Shown here: piece by piece, positions 6,810 to 16,006 of the stretch
Layout: the number at the start of each line of letters is the position of its first letter
How positions within the stretch are numbered: position 1 is the stretch's first letter
DNA from: Planctomycetota bacterium
Lineage (GTDB): Bacteria; Planctomycetota; UBA1135; GCA-002686595
Reading direction: 5' to 3'
Length of the DNA: 51,387 bases
Assembly: GCA_027083445.1 (NCBI GenBank)
Contig: JALWOP010000329.1
Location: 1 to 51,387, forward strand
Position numbers and translations under genes: made by a program
Notes under the pieces: model-generated
What the model saw: the letters and a program-made list of their open reading frames with translations, nothing else
The model's database searches: none
Told to the model about the DNA's origin: nothing

Positions 6810-9272
6810 CTAGCGAAAGGTCAGCGCCGGGCGGTCCATCTCCTCGGGAATGGGAACGCCGAGCAGATCGAGAATCGTCGGTGCCAGGTCCATGACGCTG
6901 ACCCCGTCCTCGGGAACGACGACCGGACGGTTCGAGAAGAAGATCCCCGTCACCAACCTGGGTGAGTTCGAGGCGTGGTCCCCCGACCAGTTGCTCGTGT
7001 TCTTGCGAATGATGGGCCCGGGCACGATCTTCCCGTCGTCGTCCTTGATGAAGCGCATGTTGCCCGAGACGGCGCTCCAGGAGACCCGATAGAACTCCTC
7101 CAAACCGATCTGCATGTCGGCGCAGGGCCAAGCCGGGTCGCCCCATTCCAGATCCCCGCCGGAATAGACATCATCCATGATGGTGTAGTCGCGCACGACC
7201 CGGTGCGGCTCGTCGAAGGGCGCATCCTCCGGTCCCGCATCCGTGACGGTCAGGAGTTTGTCACCGATCTCTTTCAGGAGCGCCTTGGCCTCCGCCCTGG
7301 GAACGATGCCGTTCGGCTCGCGCCCCTGCATGTTGACGAAGATCATCCCGAGTCCCAGGGAGTAGGCCCGCGTCTTCGACCAGTCCACATAGGACTGCAC
7401 GATCGGAATGCCTCCGGTGCGGGTTGGGGTCTCGTAGACGAGATAGCCCTCCTGGGCCAGCCAGTTGTTGACCTCGAGACCGCGCCGGAAGCTCGTGAAG
7501 CCGTGGTCGGCGCAGAGGAAGAGGCGATCGTTCGGCCCCAGTTTCCCCATGACGTCACCCACGATCTTGTCCATCTGTTCATAGATGGCGGGAATGACGT
7601 CCTTCAGCTTGGTCGGCTTGCCGAAGAAGTTCACTTCGCGCTCGGCCTCTTCGGCGTCGTACTTGGGATGCTGGGGATCGCTGTAGCGGTACATCATGTG
7701 CTGCACGCGGTCGGTGGTGCTGAAGACCGCGAAGAGCACATCCCAGTCGTCGCGCTCGAGGCAGGTGTAGGCCAGCTTCTTACGCCAGCCCATGGTGAAC
7801 TCGATGTCCTCGAGGAAGACATCCACCGGAACCCCCTCGTCCTTGATCTGGTTGGTCATACAGGACCAGCCCAAGGTTTCGTACTTGTCTTGGATCCAAC
7901 TCGCCAACTCCCCCGAGAACTCGGGCGGAGAGCTGACCGGCTGCCAGAAGGGAGGGTTCTCCGGATCGATGTCGAAGGTGTGCAGATAGATCTCCAGGGG
8001 ATCATCCAGGCTCATGACCCTCACCCGCGTGATCCCGCCGGCGGTGACGTGATTACCCAGGTCGAAGGGCAGCTCGAACCATCCGGTCCACTCCCCCTCC
8101 CCCGCCTCCAGGGTCTTCCCGGCGATGGTGATCGCCAAGCGCTCGCCTCGGCGCTCGATGGTCATGTCGAGCGCGGCCCGGTGGGACCATGGTTCCCTTT
8201 CGAAACTCTCGATCTCCTTCTCGAGCTCACGCTGCTTGTCGCGCAGCTTGCTGCCCTCCTCCCAACCCAAGCCCTTGGTGGAGAGCTTCTGCTTGACCCC
8301 GGCCAGCTCATCCTGGAGGCGTGCCCGCTCGATGAAATTCTGAGGGCCGTAGACCTTGGTCTTGATCTTCCCGTCGCGCTCCTCGACGCGGTTGATCGTC
8401 CCGGTCCCCGTCTTGCCGATGGCACTCCCCGCGGGGGGGCGGTCCATCGCCATGTCGTCGGTGGTGTAGAGGAACCAGTTGCCGTTACCCGCCCCGCGGA
8501 CATCGGGCAGACCGAGGCCCCCGAGGACCCGAGCCCCGGGGGTCGTCGGGCGGTCGAAAGCGAGCGCCCCATCGAGGACGATGGCGCGCTTCCCGGCCCT
8601 CGCCGCGTAGTCCCAGAAACCGTCCTTGCGCACGTTGTTGCGCGTCACACCAGGCACGCTGTCGGGGAGGGAACCCGCCGGCTGCAAGGCAGCGTAACCG
8701 CCCGCCGCCGCGATCAAGAGCGAGAGGAGCCCCGCCAGGAGAGCACGGGCTTTGAGGACGAAGCGGAAGAGGATGAAGAAGAAAAGGAGCGCAGCGACTG
8801 CGATGGCAACGGCGATCTTCTCGGCTCCATAGTGCTGATAGATCCCGAGCAGTCCCGGGAGTTCCAGCTCATCGATCGGCACGTCCTCGCTGCGAATATG
8901 CCCGAAGTCCACCATCGGCGTACCGCTGGGGCTGCGTTTGATGAAGCTGGGGACGTTGTTCTTGAGCGGATTCACGCCCGTATTGAGAGCCGCCCAACCC
9001 GCCGCACTCTCGGCGGGGTTGGTCGAAATCAGGGGCGAAAAGGTTCCCCGGTCGGCCAGGGCCTTCAAGTTGGGCAGACGCCCCTCGCCGATCATGCTCT
9101 CGACCCTGCGTGCATCGGCGCCGTCGAATCCGAGAACCACCACGCGGCCGCCGGCCGGCTTCTCGCCGGCACGGACCCGCGGGGCCAAGAACGAGACGAG
9201 ACCGAGGGTAAGGAGCGCGAGCCCCAGCGGGTGACGCGCGTGTCGTCGCGCAAGGCGGAGGATGGGCTTCAT
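6810..9272 (-). CDS. Alkaline-phosphatase-superfamily phosphodiesterase/phosphatase with internal membrane hairpin
   Basis: Encodes 820 residues. I chose the ATG at 9272, which opens a signal or anchor sequence (about 16-35); the open frame upstream lacks family sequence. The AlkP fold starts at VVVLGFDGAD (44-53; metal Asp50). The nucleophile region reads NPAESAAGWAALNTG (85-99) with Ser89 at the nucleophile position. Later metal motifs are STTDRVQHMMYRY and ADHGFTSFRRG, with a GDHASNSPRL His segment near the C-terminus and VMDLAPTILDLLGV at the end, as in nucleotide-pyrophosphatase-like enzymes. Two adjacent hydrophobic helices (about 152-171 and 177-196) interrupt the fold. A glutamate-rich coiled segment lies mid-protein. 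Secreted, membrane-tethered hydrolysis of phosphodiesters or phosphomonoesters is inferred; the substrate is unknown. Confidence 0.85.
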   Translation of the reverse strand: MKPILRLARRHARHPLGLALLTLGLVSFLAPRVRAGEKPAGGRVVVLGFDGADARRVESMIGEGRLPNLKALADRGTFSPLISTNPAESAAGWAALNTGVNPLKNNVPSFIKRSPSGTPMVDFGHIRSEDVPIDELELPGLLGIYQHYGAEKIAVAIAVAALLFFFILFRFVLKARALLAGLLSLLIAAAGGYAALQPAGSLPDSVPGVTRNNVRKDGFWDYAARAGKRAIVLDGALAFDRPTTPGARVLGGLGLPDVRGAGNGNWFLYTTDDMAMDRPPAGSAIGKTGTGTINRVEERDGKIKTKVYGPQNFIERARLQDELAGVKQKLSTKGLGWEEGSKLRDKQRELEKEIESFEREPWSHRAALDMTIERRGERLAITIAGKTLEAGEGEWTGWFELPFDLGNHVTAGGITRVRVMSLDDPLEIYLHTFDIDPENPPFWQPVSSPPEFSGELASWIQDKYETLGWSCMTNQIKDEGVPVDVFLEDIEFTMGWRKKLAYTCLERDDWDVLFAVFSTTDRVQHMMYRYSDPQHPKYDAEEAEREVNFFGKPTKLKDVIPAIYEQMDKIVGDVMGKLGPNDRLFLCADHGFTSFRRGLEVNNWLAQEGYLVYETPTRTGGIPIVQSYVDWSKTRAYSLGLGMIFVNMQGREPNGIVPRAEAKALLKEIGDKLLTVTDAGPEDAPFDEPHRVVRDYTIMDDVYSGGDLEWGDPAWPCADMQIGLEEFYRVSWSAVSGNMRFIKDDDGKIVPGPIIRKNTSNWSGDHASNSPRLVTGIFFSNRPVVVPEDGVSVMDLAPTILDLLGVPIPEEMDRPALTFR

Positions 9273-9413
9273 GGGCGGGAGGTGGGGCGGGGATGGCGTG
9301 GGGATGTAGTATCTGGGGCCGGTCTCCCCGGGGACCGTTGGTCTCCGCCCGCGGCGGCGCGCACCGCCCGGCGGGACCGGAGTGGCCCGGCAGCCTAGAA
9401 GCCCCCAGCCTGG

Positions 9414-10532
9414 ATGTCTATTCAACCCCGAGCCTGTGCCTCCGAGCGCCGTCCCCAGAGGGGACGGGCCGGCCTCCTCGTACTGCTCGTCCTGCTCGCC
9501 CTGGGAGGGGGAGCCGCGCTGCTCATCACCAGCGGGTTTCTCGAGAAGGGGGACCCAGCGGCCGCTCGACCGGCGGTGACCCAAGACGATACGGAATCCG
9601 CCGCGGCTTCAGCAGCGGGCCAGGATGCCCTGACCGGCATCTCCAGCGAGGGCCGCATCGAGGTCGGTGCTCCCATGCCCTACAAGGACCTGCCACGCTC
9701 CTTCGAGGGGCTCGGCAGGATCAGCGGCAGCCTCGAGATGGTCGGCGGCCTGGAGTTCCCTCCCCACTGGACCCTGCGCATCGAGCCGTCCAAGTTCGGC
9801 AGTGGTCGAGAACACGCCACCAGCCGTGTCATCGAGTTCGACGGCAACGAGACCACCTTCGACGAGACCGACCTTCCCCTGGGGGGCTACACCGTCTCCG
9901 CGGAAGCCGAGGGCTTGAACAGCCGCCCCCAGGAGGTCCTGCTCTTCGCGCTGCCGGGCACCCCGACGGGGGGGAAGACGCACGTCCACCTCCTGCTGCA
10001 GTTGACTCCCGCCGGCTTTGTCGACGGCTCGGTACGCGACGCCGCCGGCCGCCCGGTCGCGGACCTGCCGGTGATCCTGGAGGACGCGAGCGACCAGAGC
10101 CTGCGGGAGACCCAGTCCACCGCCGCGGGGAGCTGGCGCTTCGAGGGTCTGCGTGACGGGCGCTATCGCATCTTCTACGGCAGCCACGAACGCCCGCTGA
10201 TCCCTCCCCGCACCTTCACCTTCAACGCTCCCCAGCGTCTCCTCGAGGAGGATGAGATCCCGGTCACGGCGTCGGTGGCTTTTTTCGTCATCGACAAGGA
10301 TGGCCTGGCCGTGATGGGCGCCAAGGTGCGCGGATTCGGCCGACCGGGTGGACGCGTCCAGAGCATCTCGGGCCCCGACGGGGTCGCGATAGCGCGTTTC
10401 CTGCCCGCGGGTCGCTACCACGTCCAAGCCGACCTGGCCGAGGAGAACCTCGCTGGAATGGCGGACTTCGAACTGCGTGGCGACGAGGAACTCGAGCCGG
10501 TCCAGGTCGTCCTCTATCCCCGCGAGCGGTAG
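9414..10532 (+). CDS. Membrane-anchored carboxypeptidase-regulatory-like domain protein
   Basis: Encodes 372 residues. A basic N-terminus and one hydrophobic helix (about 18-39, AGLLVLLVLLALGGGAALL) anchor it in the membrane. The rest has repeated beta-sandwich units of the carboxypeptidase-regulatory-like type: LPLGGYTVSAEAEGL, GSVRDAAGRPVADLPVILED ... SWRFEGLRDGRYRIFY, and KVRGFGRPGG ... IARFLPAGRYHVQADL. These G-x-V-x-D-x-x-G-x-P-[VL] and [LP]-x-G-x-Y patterns occur in extracytoplasmic binding or structural proteins. No catalytic motif is visible. It is divergent from the phosphatase gene with 141 bp between them, and lies 6 nt upstream of the MATE gene, so it may share that transcript. 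Specific role unknown. Confidence 0.7.
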   Translation: MSIQPRACASERRPQRGRAGLLVLLVLLALGGGAALLITSGFLEKGDPAAARPAVTQDDTESAAASAAGQDALTGISSEGRIEVGAPMPYKDLPRSFEGLGRISGSLEMVGGLEFPPHWTLRIEPSKFGSGREHATSRVIEFDGNETTFDETDLPLGGYTVSAEAEGLNSRPQEVLLFALPGTPTGGKTHVHLLLQLTPAGFVDGSVRDAAGRPVADLPVILEDASDQSLRETQSTAAGSWRFEGLRDGRYRIFYGSHERPLIPPRTFTFNAPQRLLEEDEIPVTASVAFFVIDKDGLAVMGAKVRGFGRPGGRVQSISGPDGVAIARFLPAGRYHVQADLAEENLAGMADFELRGDEELEPVQVVLYPRER

Positions 10533-10538
10533 AGCGCC

Positions 10539-11882
10539 TTGGAAACCCATCCCCGGGGCGCCGCCCCCTCGGGTGTGCGCGACCTACTCCGGCTGGCCGG
10601 ACCCTCGATCGCATCCTTCGTCTGCCAGAGCGGCTACCGGGTCAACGACCAGTACTGGGTAGGGCGACTGGGGCCCAAGGCCCACGCCGCCCTGGGGCCG
10701 AGCACCTTCTTCATGGTGTTCAACTTTTCGATCTTCTTCCTGGCGGTTTCGGGGTCGATGAGCCTGGTCGCCCGTGCCAGCGGTGCGAACGACCCCACGA
10801 GGCGCGACCGGGTCATGACCCACGCCCTGGTCATGGGCAGCGTGATCGCCCTGGCCCTCGGCCTGGTCGGCTCCTTGGTCTCCGGCCCGGCCCTCCACGG
10901 ACTGGGGCTTACGGGAGAGACCGCCGCGCTGGGTCGAGAGTACCTGCGGACGATCTACTGGGTCTCGCTTCCCCTGGCCCTCGCCCCCCTGGTCGAGACA
11001 TTCTTCATCGCGACGGGCGACACCCTCGTCCCCCTCGGCCTGCAACTGCTCGCCATCGCCACCAACCTGCTGCTGAATCCCTGCTTGATCCTGGGTCTGG
11101 GCCCCTTCCCCGCCCTCGGGATGAGCGGTGCCGCCCTGGCCACCGGGGTCTCGCGGGCACTCTCGGCGAGCCTGGGACTGTGGCTGCTCCACCGGCGGGG
11201 GGTGCGCTTCCAGGCCCACGGTCCCCTGCGGCTCGGCGAGATGACCCGGCTCCTGCGCATCGGCCTGCCCTCCTCGGTGGCGATCACGATCTACTCGTCG
11301 ATTTACTTCGCCTTGATCGGCCTGGTTCTCGCGCCCCTGGGTGACCCGGTCCTGGGTGGCTTCGCCATCGGTTTCAACGCCTTCGAGGGGGTCTCCTTCC
11401 CGGTCTACCTGGGATTGGGCATGGCCGGTTCCTCCCTGGTGGGGCGCAACCTGGGCGCAGGCCGGCCCGACCTGGCCCAGGAGGCGGTCCGCAGCCTACG
11501 CATCTGCGCCTCGGTAGCCGGCACGCTCTTCACCCTGCTCTTCCTCTACGGCGCGGGGGTCATCACCCCCTGGTTCACCCGTGACCCGGCCACCCGGCTC
11601 GAGACCCTGCGCTACGTCCATATCCTGGCCGCCTCCCAGCTCTTCGTCGCCCTGGAGACCGTCCACGAAAAGGTTCACCTGGGCGCGGGCCACACGGCGC
11701 CGATCTTCTGGATCTCGGTCCCGGGCAACATCCTGCGCTTGCCCCTGGGCTGGCTCTTCGCCGTCCCCCTGGGTCTGGGCGCGACCGGGATCTGGTGGGC
11801 CATCAACGTCTCCTCGTTCTTGAAGTCCCTCGCCTACGGGGTGTTGATGCGACGGGGCGGGTGGCGCCGGGTGCGCCTCTAG
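10539..11882 (+). CDS. MATE-family efflux transporter
   Basis: Encodes 447 residues from a TTG start placed 6 nt after the previous stop. It has about twelve hydrophobic helices in two similar halves. MATE landmarks include an N-terminal LLRLAGPSIASF segment, NDQYWVGRLGP, a LNPCLILGLGPFPALGMSGAALATGVSRA stretch (family NxxLNxxLIFG...GxxGAAxAT), and GFNAFEGVSFPVYLGLGMAGSSLVGRNLGAG (family ...xPxGxxxAxxxLVGqxlGAg). Such proteins export cationic compounds or other solutes using Na+ or H+ gradients. The 3' end overlaps the convergent PLP-enzyme gene by 3 bp (11880-11882 against 11879-11881). Substrate not inferable. Confidence 0.92.
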   Translation: METHPRGAAPSGVRDLLRLAGPSIASFVCQSGYRVNDQYWVGRLGPKAHAALGPSTFFMVFNFSIFFLAVSGSMSLVARASGANDPTRRDRVMTHALVMGSVIALALGLVGSLVSGPALHGLGLTGETAALGREYLRTIYWVSLPLALAPLVETFFIATGDTLVPLGLQLLAIATNLLLNPCLILGLGPFPALGMSGAALATGVSRALSASLGLWLLHRRGVRFQAHGPLRLGEMTRLLRIGLPSSVAITIYSSIYFALIGLVLAPLGDPVLGGFAIGFNAFEGVSFPVYLGLGMAGSSLVGRNLGAGRPDLAQEAVRSLRICASVAGTLFTLLFLYGAGVITPWFTRDPATRLETLRYVHILAASQLFVALETVHEKVHLGAGHTAPIFWISVPGNILRLPLGWLFAVPLGLGATGIWWAINVSSFLKSLAYGVLMRRGGWRRVRL

Positions 11883-13078
11883 CCGGCCAGAGCCGCTTCG
11901 AAGTCGGCGACGAGGTCGGCACTCTCTTCGATCCCGACCGAAACTCGCACCAGGCCCGGAGCGATCCCGGCCCGGGCCCGCTCCTTTGGAGTGAGGGCGG
12001 CATGGGAGAGCAGCGCAGGCACGCTGACCAGGGTCTCGACGCCTCCGAGACTCGGCGCGTGGGTGGCGAGACGCAGCCGCGAGACGAAGGGCCCAAGCTC
12101 CTCGTCCCCCCCCGCCAGTTCGAAAGCCAGCATCCAGCCGGCCCCCTCCAACTGTTCCTGGGCGAGGGTGTAATCGGGATGGCTCTCGAGACCGGGATAG
12201 TGCACGCAGGTCACCGCGGGATGACGTTCCAGCGCCCGGGCGAGGGTGAGCGCCCCCTCGGTCTGGGCCCGCACGCGCAGGGCGAGGGTTTTCAGACCGC
12301 GCTCGAGCAGGTAGGCCGGAGCCGGATCGAGGAGAGCGCCGAGGTTACGGCGCGCTCGGGAGACCGCTGCCAGGGAACTCGCCCCTCCGGCAACGACTCC
12401 GGCGAGCAGGTCGGAGTGACCGCCGAGGACCTTGGTGGCCGAGTGCACGACGAGATCGGCTCCCCGTTCGAGTGGGCGCTGCAACACGGGACTCGCAAAG
12501 GTGGCGTCGACGATGAGGAGCGCCCCCTGGTCGTGGGCCAGGCGCGCCAGGCGCGAGAGGTCCGCGACGCGCAGGGTGGGGTTGGAGAGACTCTCGACCA
12601 GTACGGCCCGCAGCCCCTGGGATCCATCGAGTGGGCTCGGGTCGTCGACGTCAAAGGGGAAGAGCTGCATGCCGCGGGGCTCCAGCTCATCGCGCAGCAA
12701 AGAGAGGCTGCCGCCATAGAGTTGGCGTGCAGCGGCGACGCGCGCCGGCTTCCTCCCCTCCCTCTCATCGGGTGCCGTCACGGCATGCAGCAGCGCATGC
12801 AACGCAGCCATCCCCGAGCCGAAGAGCAGGGCCTCTTCAGCTCCCTCGAGCGCGGCCAACTTGGACTCGACGGCCGCCACGGTCGGGCTGCCGTAGCGGG
12901 CATAGACCAGGGCCTCATCCCAGCGCCCAGCGTCGACGAGGGCCTGCACCTCGGAGTGCAGGAGGAAGGTACTGGAGCGGTCGATCGGCAGGGCCAGACC
13001 CGCATCACCGGGAAGAGGCCTGCGACCGAGATGGACACAGCGGGTCGAGAGCCCCTGGAGGGGGGAGGGATCGCTCAT
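11879..13078 (-). CDS. Cys/Met-metabolism PLP enzyme (cystathionine gamma-synthase/lyase family)
   Basis: Encodes 399 residues. I chose the ATG at 13078; 21 further codons upstream in frame lack family similarity and would run into the opposite gene's leader. Motifs: LVYARYGSPTVAAVESKLAALEG (58-80), GSGMAALHALLHA (88-99), YGGSLSLL (121-128), LLIVDATFASPVLQRPLERGADLV (Asp191 pairs with the PLP pyridine) and HSATKVLGGHSD with Lys216 as the Schiff-base lysine. The C-terminus has the HPAVTCVHYPGLESHPDY segment typical of the family. The reaction may be cystathionine gamma-synthase, beta/gamma-lyase or O-acetylhomoserine sulfhydrylase; these cannot be separated by eye. The divergent FabZ-like gene starts 61 bp away. 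Confidence 0.88.
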   Translation of the reverse strand: MSDPSPLQGLSTRCVHLGRRPLPGDAGLALPIDRSSTFLLHSEVQALVDAGRWDEALVYARYGSPTVAAVESKLAALEGAEEALLFGSGMAALHALLHAVTAPDEREGRKPARVAAARQLYGGSLSLLRDELEPRGMQLFPFDVDDPSPLDGSQGLRAVLVESLSNPTLRVADLSRLARLAHDQGALLIVDATFASPVLQRPLERGADLVVHSATKVLGGHSDLLAGVVAGGASSLAAVSRARRNLGALLDPAPAYLLERGLKTLALRVRAQTEGALTLARALERHPAVTCVHYPGLESHPDYTLAQEQLEGAGWMLAFELAGGDEELGPFVSRLRLATHAPSLGGVETLVSVPALLSHAALTPKERARAGIAPGLVRVSVGIEESADLVADFEAALAG

Positions 13079-13122
13079 GGGGGTCAATGTTACGGGCCGT
13101 GGCCGCCCTGCGCCGATCCGGC

Positions 13123-13128
13123 TACACT
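13123..13128 (+). promoter_or_regulatory. Candidate -10 (TACACT) of the FabZ-like gene
   Basis: TACACT ends 11 nt before the ATG at 13140, with no Shine-Dalgarno between them. A leader of only about 4-5 nt is predicted. The site lies in the 61-bp gap between divergent genes. Confidence 0.4.
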
Positions 13129-13139
13129 CGTACCCCGCC

Positions 13140-13631
13140 ATGCCGATCGCTCCGCCCCTTCTCGACTTCGATTCGGTCGACCTCTCGACTCCCCTCGTCG
13201 ACCGGGAGATCCTCGACCGCTACCTGGAACAGCGGGGGACCTTCAGCCTCCTGGACGGCATCCTGCATGAGGATCCCGAGGAGAAACTCATCGTCGGCTA
13301 CAAGGAGATCCGTGCCGATGACTGGTGGGCACCGGATCACATCCCCGGCCGCCCCATGTTTCCCGGCGTGCTGCAGATCGAGGTCGCGGCCCAGGTCTCC
13401 AGCTACGACTACGCCGCCCATCGTCTGGATGGCGAAGTGCCGGAGGGAATCTTCATCGGCTTCGCCGGGGTCGAGAACGTGCGCTTCCGCAATCAAGTGG
13501 TCCCCGATTGCCGCTTGATCATGGCGACACGGCTGGTGAAGAATTCCCGTCGCATGTTCCGCTACACCGCCCAGGGATACGTCAACCGCGAGGTCGTCTT
13601 CCAAGGGGACATCATCGGCGTCCTCGTCTAG
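13140..13631 (+). CDS. FabZ-like 3-hydroxyacyl-ACP dehydratase (hotdog fold)
   Basis: Encodes 163 residues from the ATG at 13140; the in-frame ATG at 13077 is rejected because it would overlap the divergent gene's start and add unrelated residues. The active-site motif DHIPGRPMFPGVLQIEVAAQ (66-85) contains the catalytic His67 and Glu81 of FabZ/FabA dehydratases. The length fits a single-hotdog FabZ. The N-terminal ~40 residues (LLDFDSVDLSTPLVDREILDRYLEQRG) are longer than in E. coli FabZ. It would dehydrate 3-hydroxyacyl-ACP in fatty-acid elongation, or act on a specialised acyl chain. It stands alone, not beside other fab or lpx genes. Confidence 0.85.
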   Translation: MPIAPPLLDFDSVDLSTPLVDREILDRYLEQRGTFSLLDGILHEDPEEKLIVGYKEIRADDWWAPDHIPGRPMFPGVLQIEVAAQVSSYDYAAHRLDGEVPEGIFIGFAGVENVRFRNQVVPDCRLIMATRLVKNSRRMFRYTAQGYVNREVVFQGDIIGVLV

Positions 13632-13672
13632 GCTGCCGGTCCGAGCTACCGGTCCGGGTGGCGCCAAGGGGG

Positions 13673-15916
13673 CTAACGCCCCTCGGGACGGGCGGGGATG
13701 AAGTCCCAGATGCCCCGGCCATAGGTTCCGAAGCGCACCCGTTCCGCCGCCTCGACCCACTCGGCGGACCAGTAGGCAACCCGCGGCGCGCTGCTGCCCA
13801 TCAGGTTCGACCAGCGCCGTCTTCCCCGAGGCAACCACCAAGCCCCAGCTTCCGTAGCGGCATAGAGGTCGCCGCCCGGACTCCAGACGAGGTCGTACAC
13901 GAGCGTCCGTGGCAGCCCCTCGCCGAGGGGCCTCCAGCTACGCCCTCCGTCGCGGGTGACCCACACCGCAGCTCCGGAATACCCCGCTCCACCCGCCACG
14001 GCACGCAGTGGATCGGTCGGGTGCGCGGCAAGGGTCGTCGGGCGCAGATAGTCCGACCCCTCGGCTCGCCCGCGGCGCCAGGTCACCGCCCCATCCAGCG
14101 AATACCAGAGTGCGCCGGTGTCATCGCCGGCCAGTGCGTGCTCGGGGTGGCCCGGCACGAAGGCCATCGCCGTCAGGTAGTGCCCCCCACCGGCCCCGAA
14201 GTCCTTCTCGGAGTGCACCCGGTAGGCCCAGTAGGGCCCCTGGCGGCGACGGTAGCGGTAGAGATGGTCGGCCAAGAGGTAGAAGCTGCCGCCATCGGTC
14301 GGGTCAGCCACCAGGGGCGGCATCCAGGCGTAGGCCGCATCAGCGGGCAGGTCGACCCAGGGGTAGAGCAACTCGGGATCCTCCCGGCCCTCCTGCACCA
14401 GGACGAAGCCTGGGTAGCTGGCGTAGACCAGCTCCTGATCCTTGCCCTGGGAAACGAGATAGCCGTAGTCCCCCGAGAGGAGCTGATCGAAGGGGGTCGA
14501 AGGCCCGCGCCCCCGGGCAGCCTGGCGACGGCCACGCTGATAGCCCTGGTCCTGGGTGCCCGCCAGGATCAGATCCGGGTCCTTTGCGGCGGAGAGGGTG
14601 CTGTAGACCTGCCCCACGCCAAGCCCGCGCAGGCAGAGGTTGCGCAGGCTTTCCCCCCGGTCCTGGGAGAGGTAGGTCCCCCCATCGGTGCTGATCCAGC
14701 ACAGGTCCCGATCGGGGTGGTCGGGATCGGGCAGACTCGTCATCCCGCGGATGTCGGCGTGGAGGCGCCGGGCAGGATCGGCGTAGTACTGACCCCAGGT
14801 GTTCAGGCGGTGGAAGCTCACCCCTCCGTCGGTCGAACGGTGGGCCTCGAGTCCCCCGACCAGAACCACCTCTGGATCCCCCGAGAAGGCGACCAGGGGG
14901 CCCCAAAAGTCGTCGAGTTGCGAGAGCTCCTGGAACTCCCCCCCGGCATCGCTGCCGAGGAGCCTCCACTGCCGCCCACGCCGCAGAGCGAGGTAGAGGC
15001 GCGGCCCACCCGCCTCGGAGCCGGCCAGCCGCACTCCACTCACCGCCCCCTCCACCGTGGTCATCGATTGGAAGGAACGTCCCCCGTCCTGCGAGCGCAG
15101 GAGCGTGCCCTCCTGCGCGAGCCAGATCTCCCGGCCCCGGCCCGCCCCACGGCGCACGAGCCACAGGTCGGCGTGGAGCACGGCGGCGCCGGTCCACAGG
15201 GGACGAAAACGCTCCTCCCCCGCGCTCGCTTCCAGAAGAGCGATGCGCCCCGTCGAGTCGATTCCAAGGAGGAGTGCGCGGGGTGGGTCGCTGTCGAGGC
15301 GAACGAGGCGCAGGAGGCGCTCCATCTCCGCCAAGCCCTCGGCCTGTCCCCATTCGGCGCCTCCGTCCGAGCTGACGAAGACCTCGTCACCCCTGCGCAG
15401 GAAAAGGTGATCTCCCTGCCGGCCTTCCAAGGCGACGACCTCGTCCACTCCGCCGAAGAGGGGATCGGAGACCGGCTCCCAATTCCGACCCTCGGGCGTC
15501 CCGCGCCAGAGGCCCCCACCCGCCGAGCCGACATAGAGGTGCTCGCCCTGCAGGGCCACGCAGCGCGTGTGGCCCGCCTGATTCGAACTGCCGACCTCGA
15601 CCCACCGCCCCGGAGCCCGCACTCCCCGCTTCACCCGCTCGAGCTCCGCGGCTGCGTTGGCGCGCTCGATCGCACGCCAGTCCGTCCCCGGGGCGACCCG
15701 GTGCATTCCCGCCAGCCAGCGCTTGCGCTCCAGACCGTTGTCCTCACGCCACTCGTCCCCCAGGAGATCCCCCGCGGGCCGCGGGTGACCCTCGGCGTTG
15801 TACCAAGCCGAGACGGCCAGGGTTTCCGCGGGATCCCCCGGCGGCTCTGGGGCTGGAGAGAGCGCCCAGAGGAGCAGCAGAGAGGCGATGGGCCTCGCAC
15901 GGGGAAAGAAGCGCAT
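13673..15916 (-). CDS. Secreted Asp-box (BNR/sortilin-like) beta-propeller protein
   Basis: Encodes 747 residues with a signal peptide (about 8-24, RPIASLLLLWALSPAPE). At least seven Asp-box motifs (S/T-x-D-x-G-x-x-W/F) recur: SSDGGAEW, SQDGGRSF, STDGGVSF, STDGGTYL, SQDRGESL, SLDGAVTW and TRDGGRSW. They indicate one or two multi-bladed propellers of the exo-sialidase/VPS10/BNR superfamily. No sialidase Arg triad is obvious, so a carbohydrate- or protein-binding scaffold is at least as likely as a hydrolase. The strand is convergent with the FabZ-like gene, whose stop is 41 bp away. A TAGGAT hexamer lies 8 nt before the start. Confidence 0.8.
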   Translation of the reverse strand: MRFFPRARPIASLLLLWALSPAPEPPGDPAETLAVSAWYNAEGHPRPAGDLLGDEWREDNGLERKRWLAGMHRVAPGTDWRAIERANAAAELERVKRGVRAPGRWVEVGSSNQAGHTRCVALQGEHLYVGSAGGGLWRGTPEGRNWEPVSDPLFGGVDEVVALEGRQGDHLFLRRGDEVFVSSDGGAEWGQAEGLAEMERLLRLVRLDSDPPRALLLGIDSTGRIALLEASAGEERFRPLWTGAAVLHADLWLVRRGAGRGREIWLAQEGTLLRSQDGGRSFQSMTTVEGAVSGVRLAGSEAGGPRLYLALRRGRQWRLLGSDAGGEFQELSQLDDFWGPLVAFSGDPEVVLVGGLEAHRSTDGGVSFHRLNTWGQYYADPARRLHADIRGMTSLPDPDHPDRDLCWISTDGGTYLSQDRGESLRNLCLRGLGVGQVYSTLSAAKDPDLILAGTQDQGYQRGRRQAARGRGPSTPFDQLLSGDYGYLVSQGKDQELVYASYPGFVLVQEGREDPELLYPWVDLPADAAYAWMPPLVADPTDGGSFYLLADHLYRYRRRQGPYWAYRVHSEKDFGAGGGHYLTAMAFVPGHPEHALAGDDTGALWYSLDGAVTWRRGRAEGSDYLRPTTLAAHPTDPLRAVAGGAGYSGAAVWVTRDGGRSWRPLGEGLPRTLVYDLVWSPGGDLYAATEAGAWWLPRGRRRWSNLMGSSAPRVAYWSAEWVEAAERVRFGTYGRGIWDFIPARPEGR

Positions 15917-15924
15917 GGCAATGA

Positions 15925-15930
15925 ATCCTA
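15925..15930 (-). promoter_or_regulatory. Candidate -10 (TAGGAT) of the Asp-box propeller gene
   Basis: TAGGAT on the minus strand ends 8 nt before the ATG at 15916, with no Shine-Dalgarno, predicting an essentially leaderless transcript. Confidence 0.4.
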
Positions 15931-16006
15931 GCCCGCCTCCAGTCGACGGCTCCGGAAGGCCGAACCAGCGCGGGAAGGCCCCTATCGGCAGACCACCCCC
16001 TCGACC

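Noticed and set aside
6975..9398. 807-residue open frame on the plus strand, opposite the phosphatase gene
   Set aside because: Antisense mirror of a GC-rich gene; no start context, no domain, composition of a reverse-complement frame.
13077..13139. N-terminal extension of the FabZ-like protein from the ATG at 13077
   Set aside because: It would overlap the divergent gene's start codon, and the added residues do not resemble the family; a promoter-like TACACT lies within it.
13632..13672. Possible terminator between the FabZ-like and Asp-box genes
   Set aside because: Contains a short direct repeat (ccggtccg) but no stable stem followed by a T-run on either strand.
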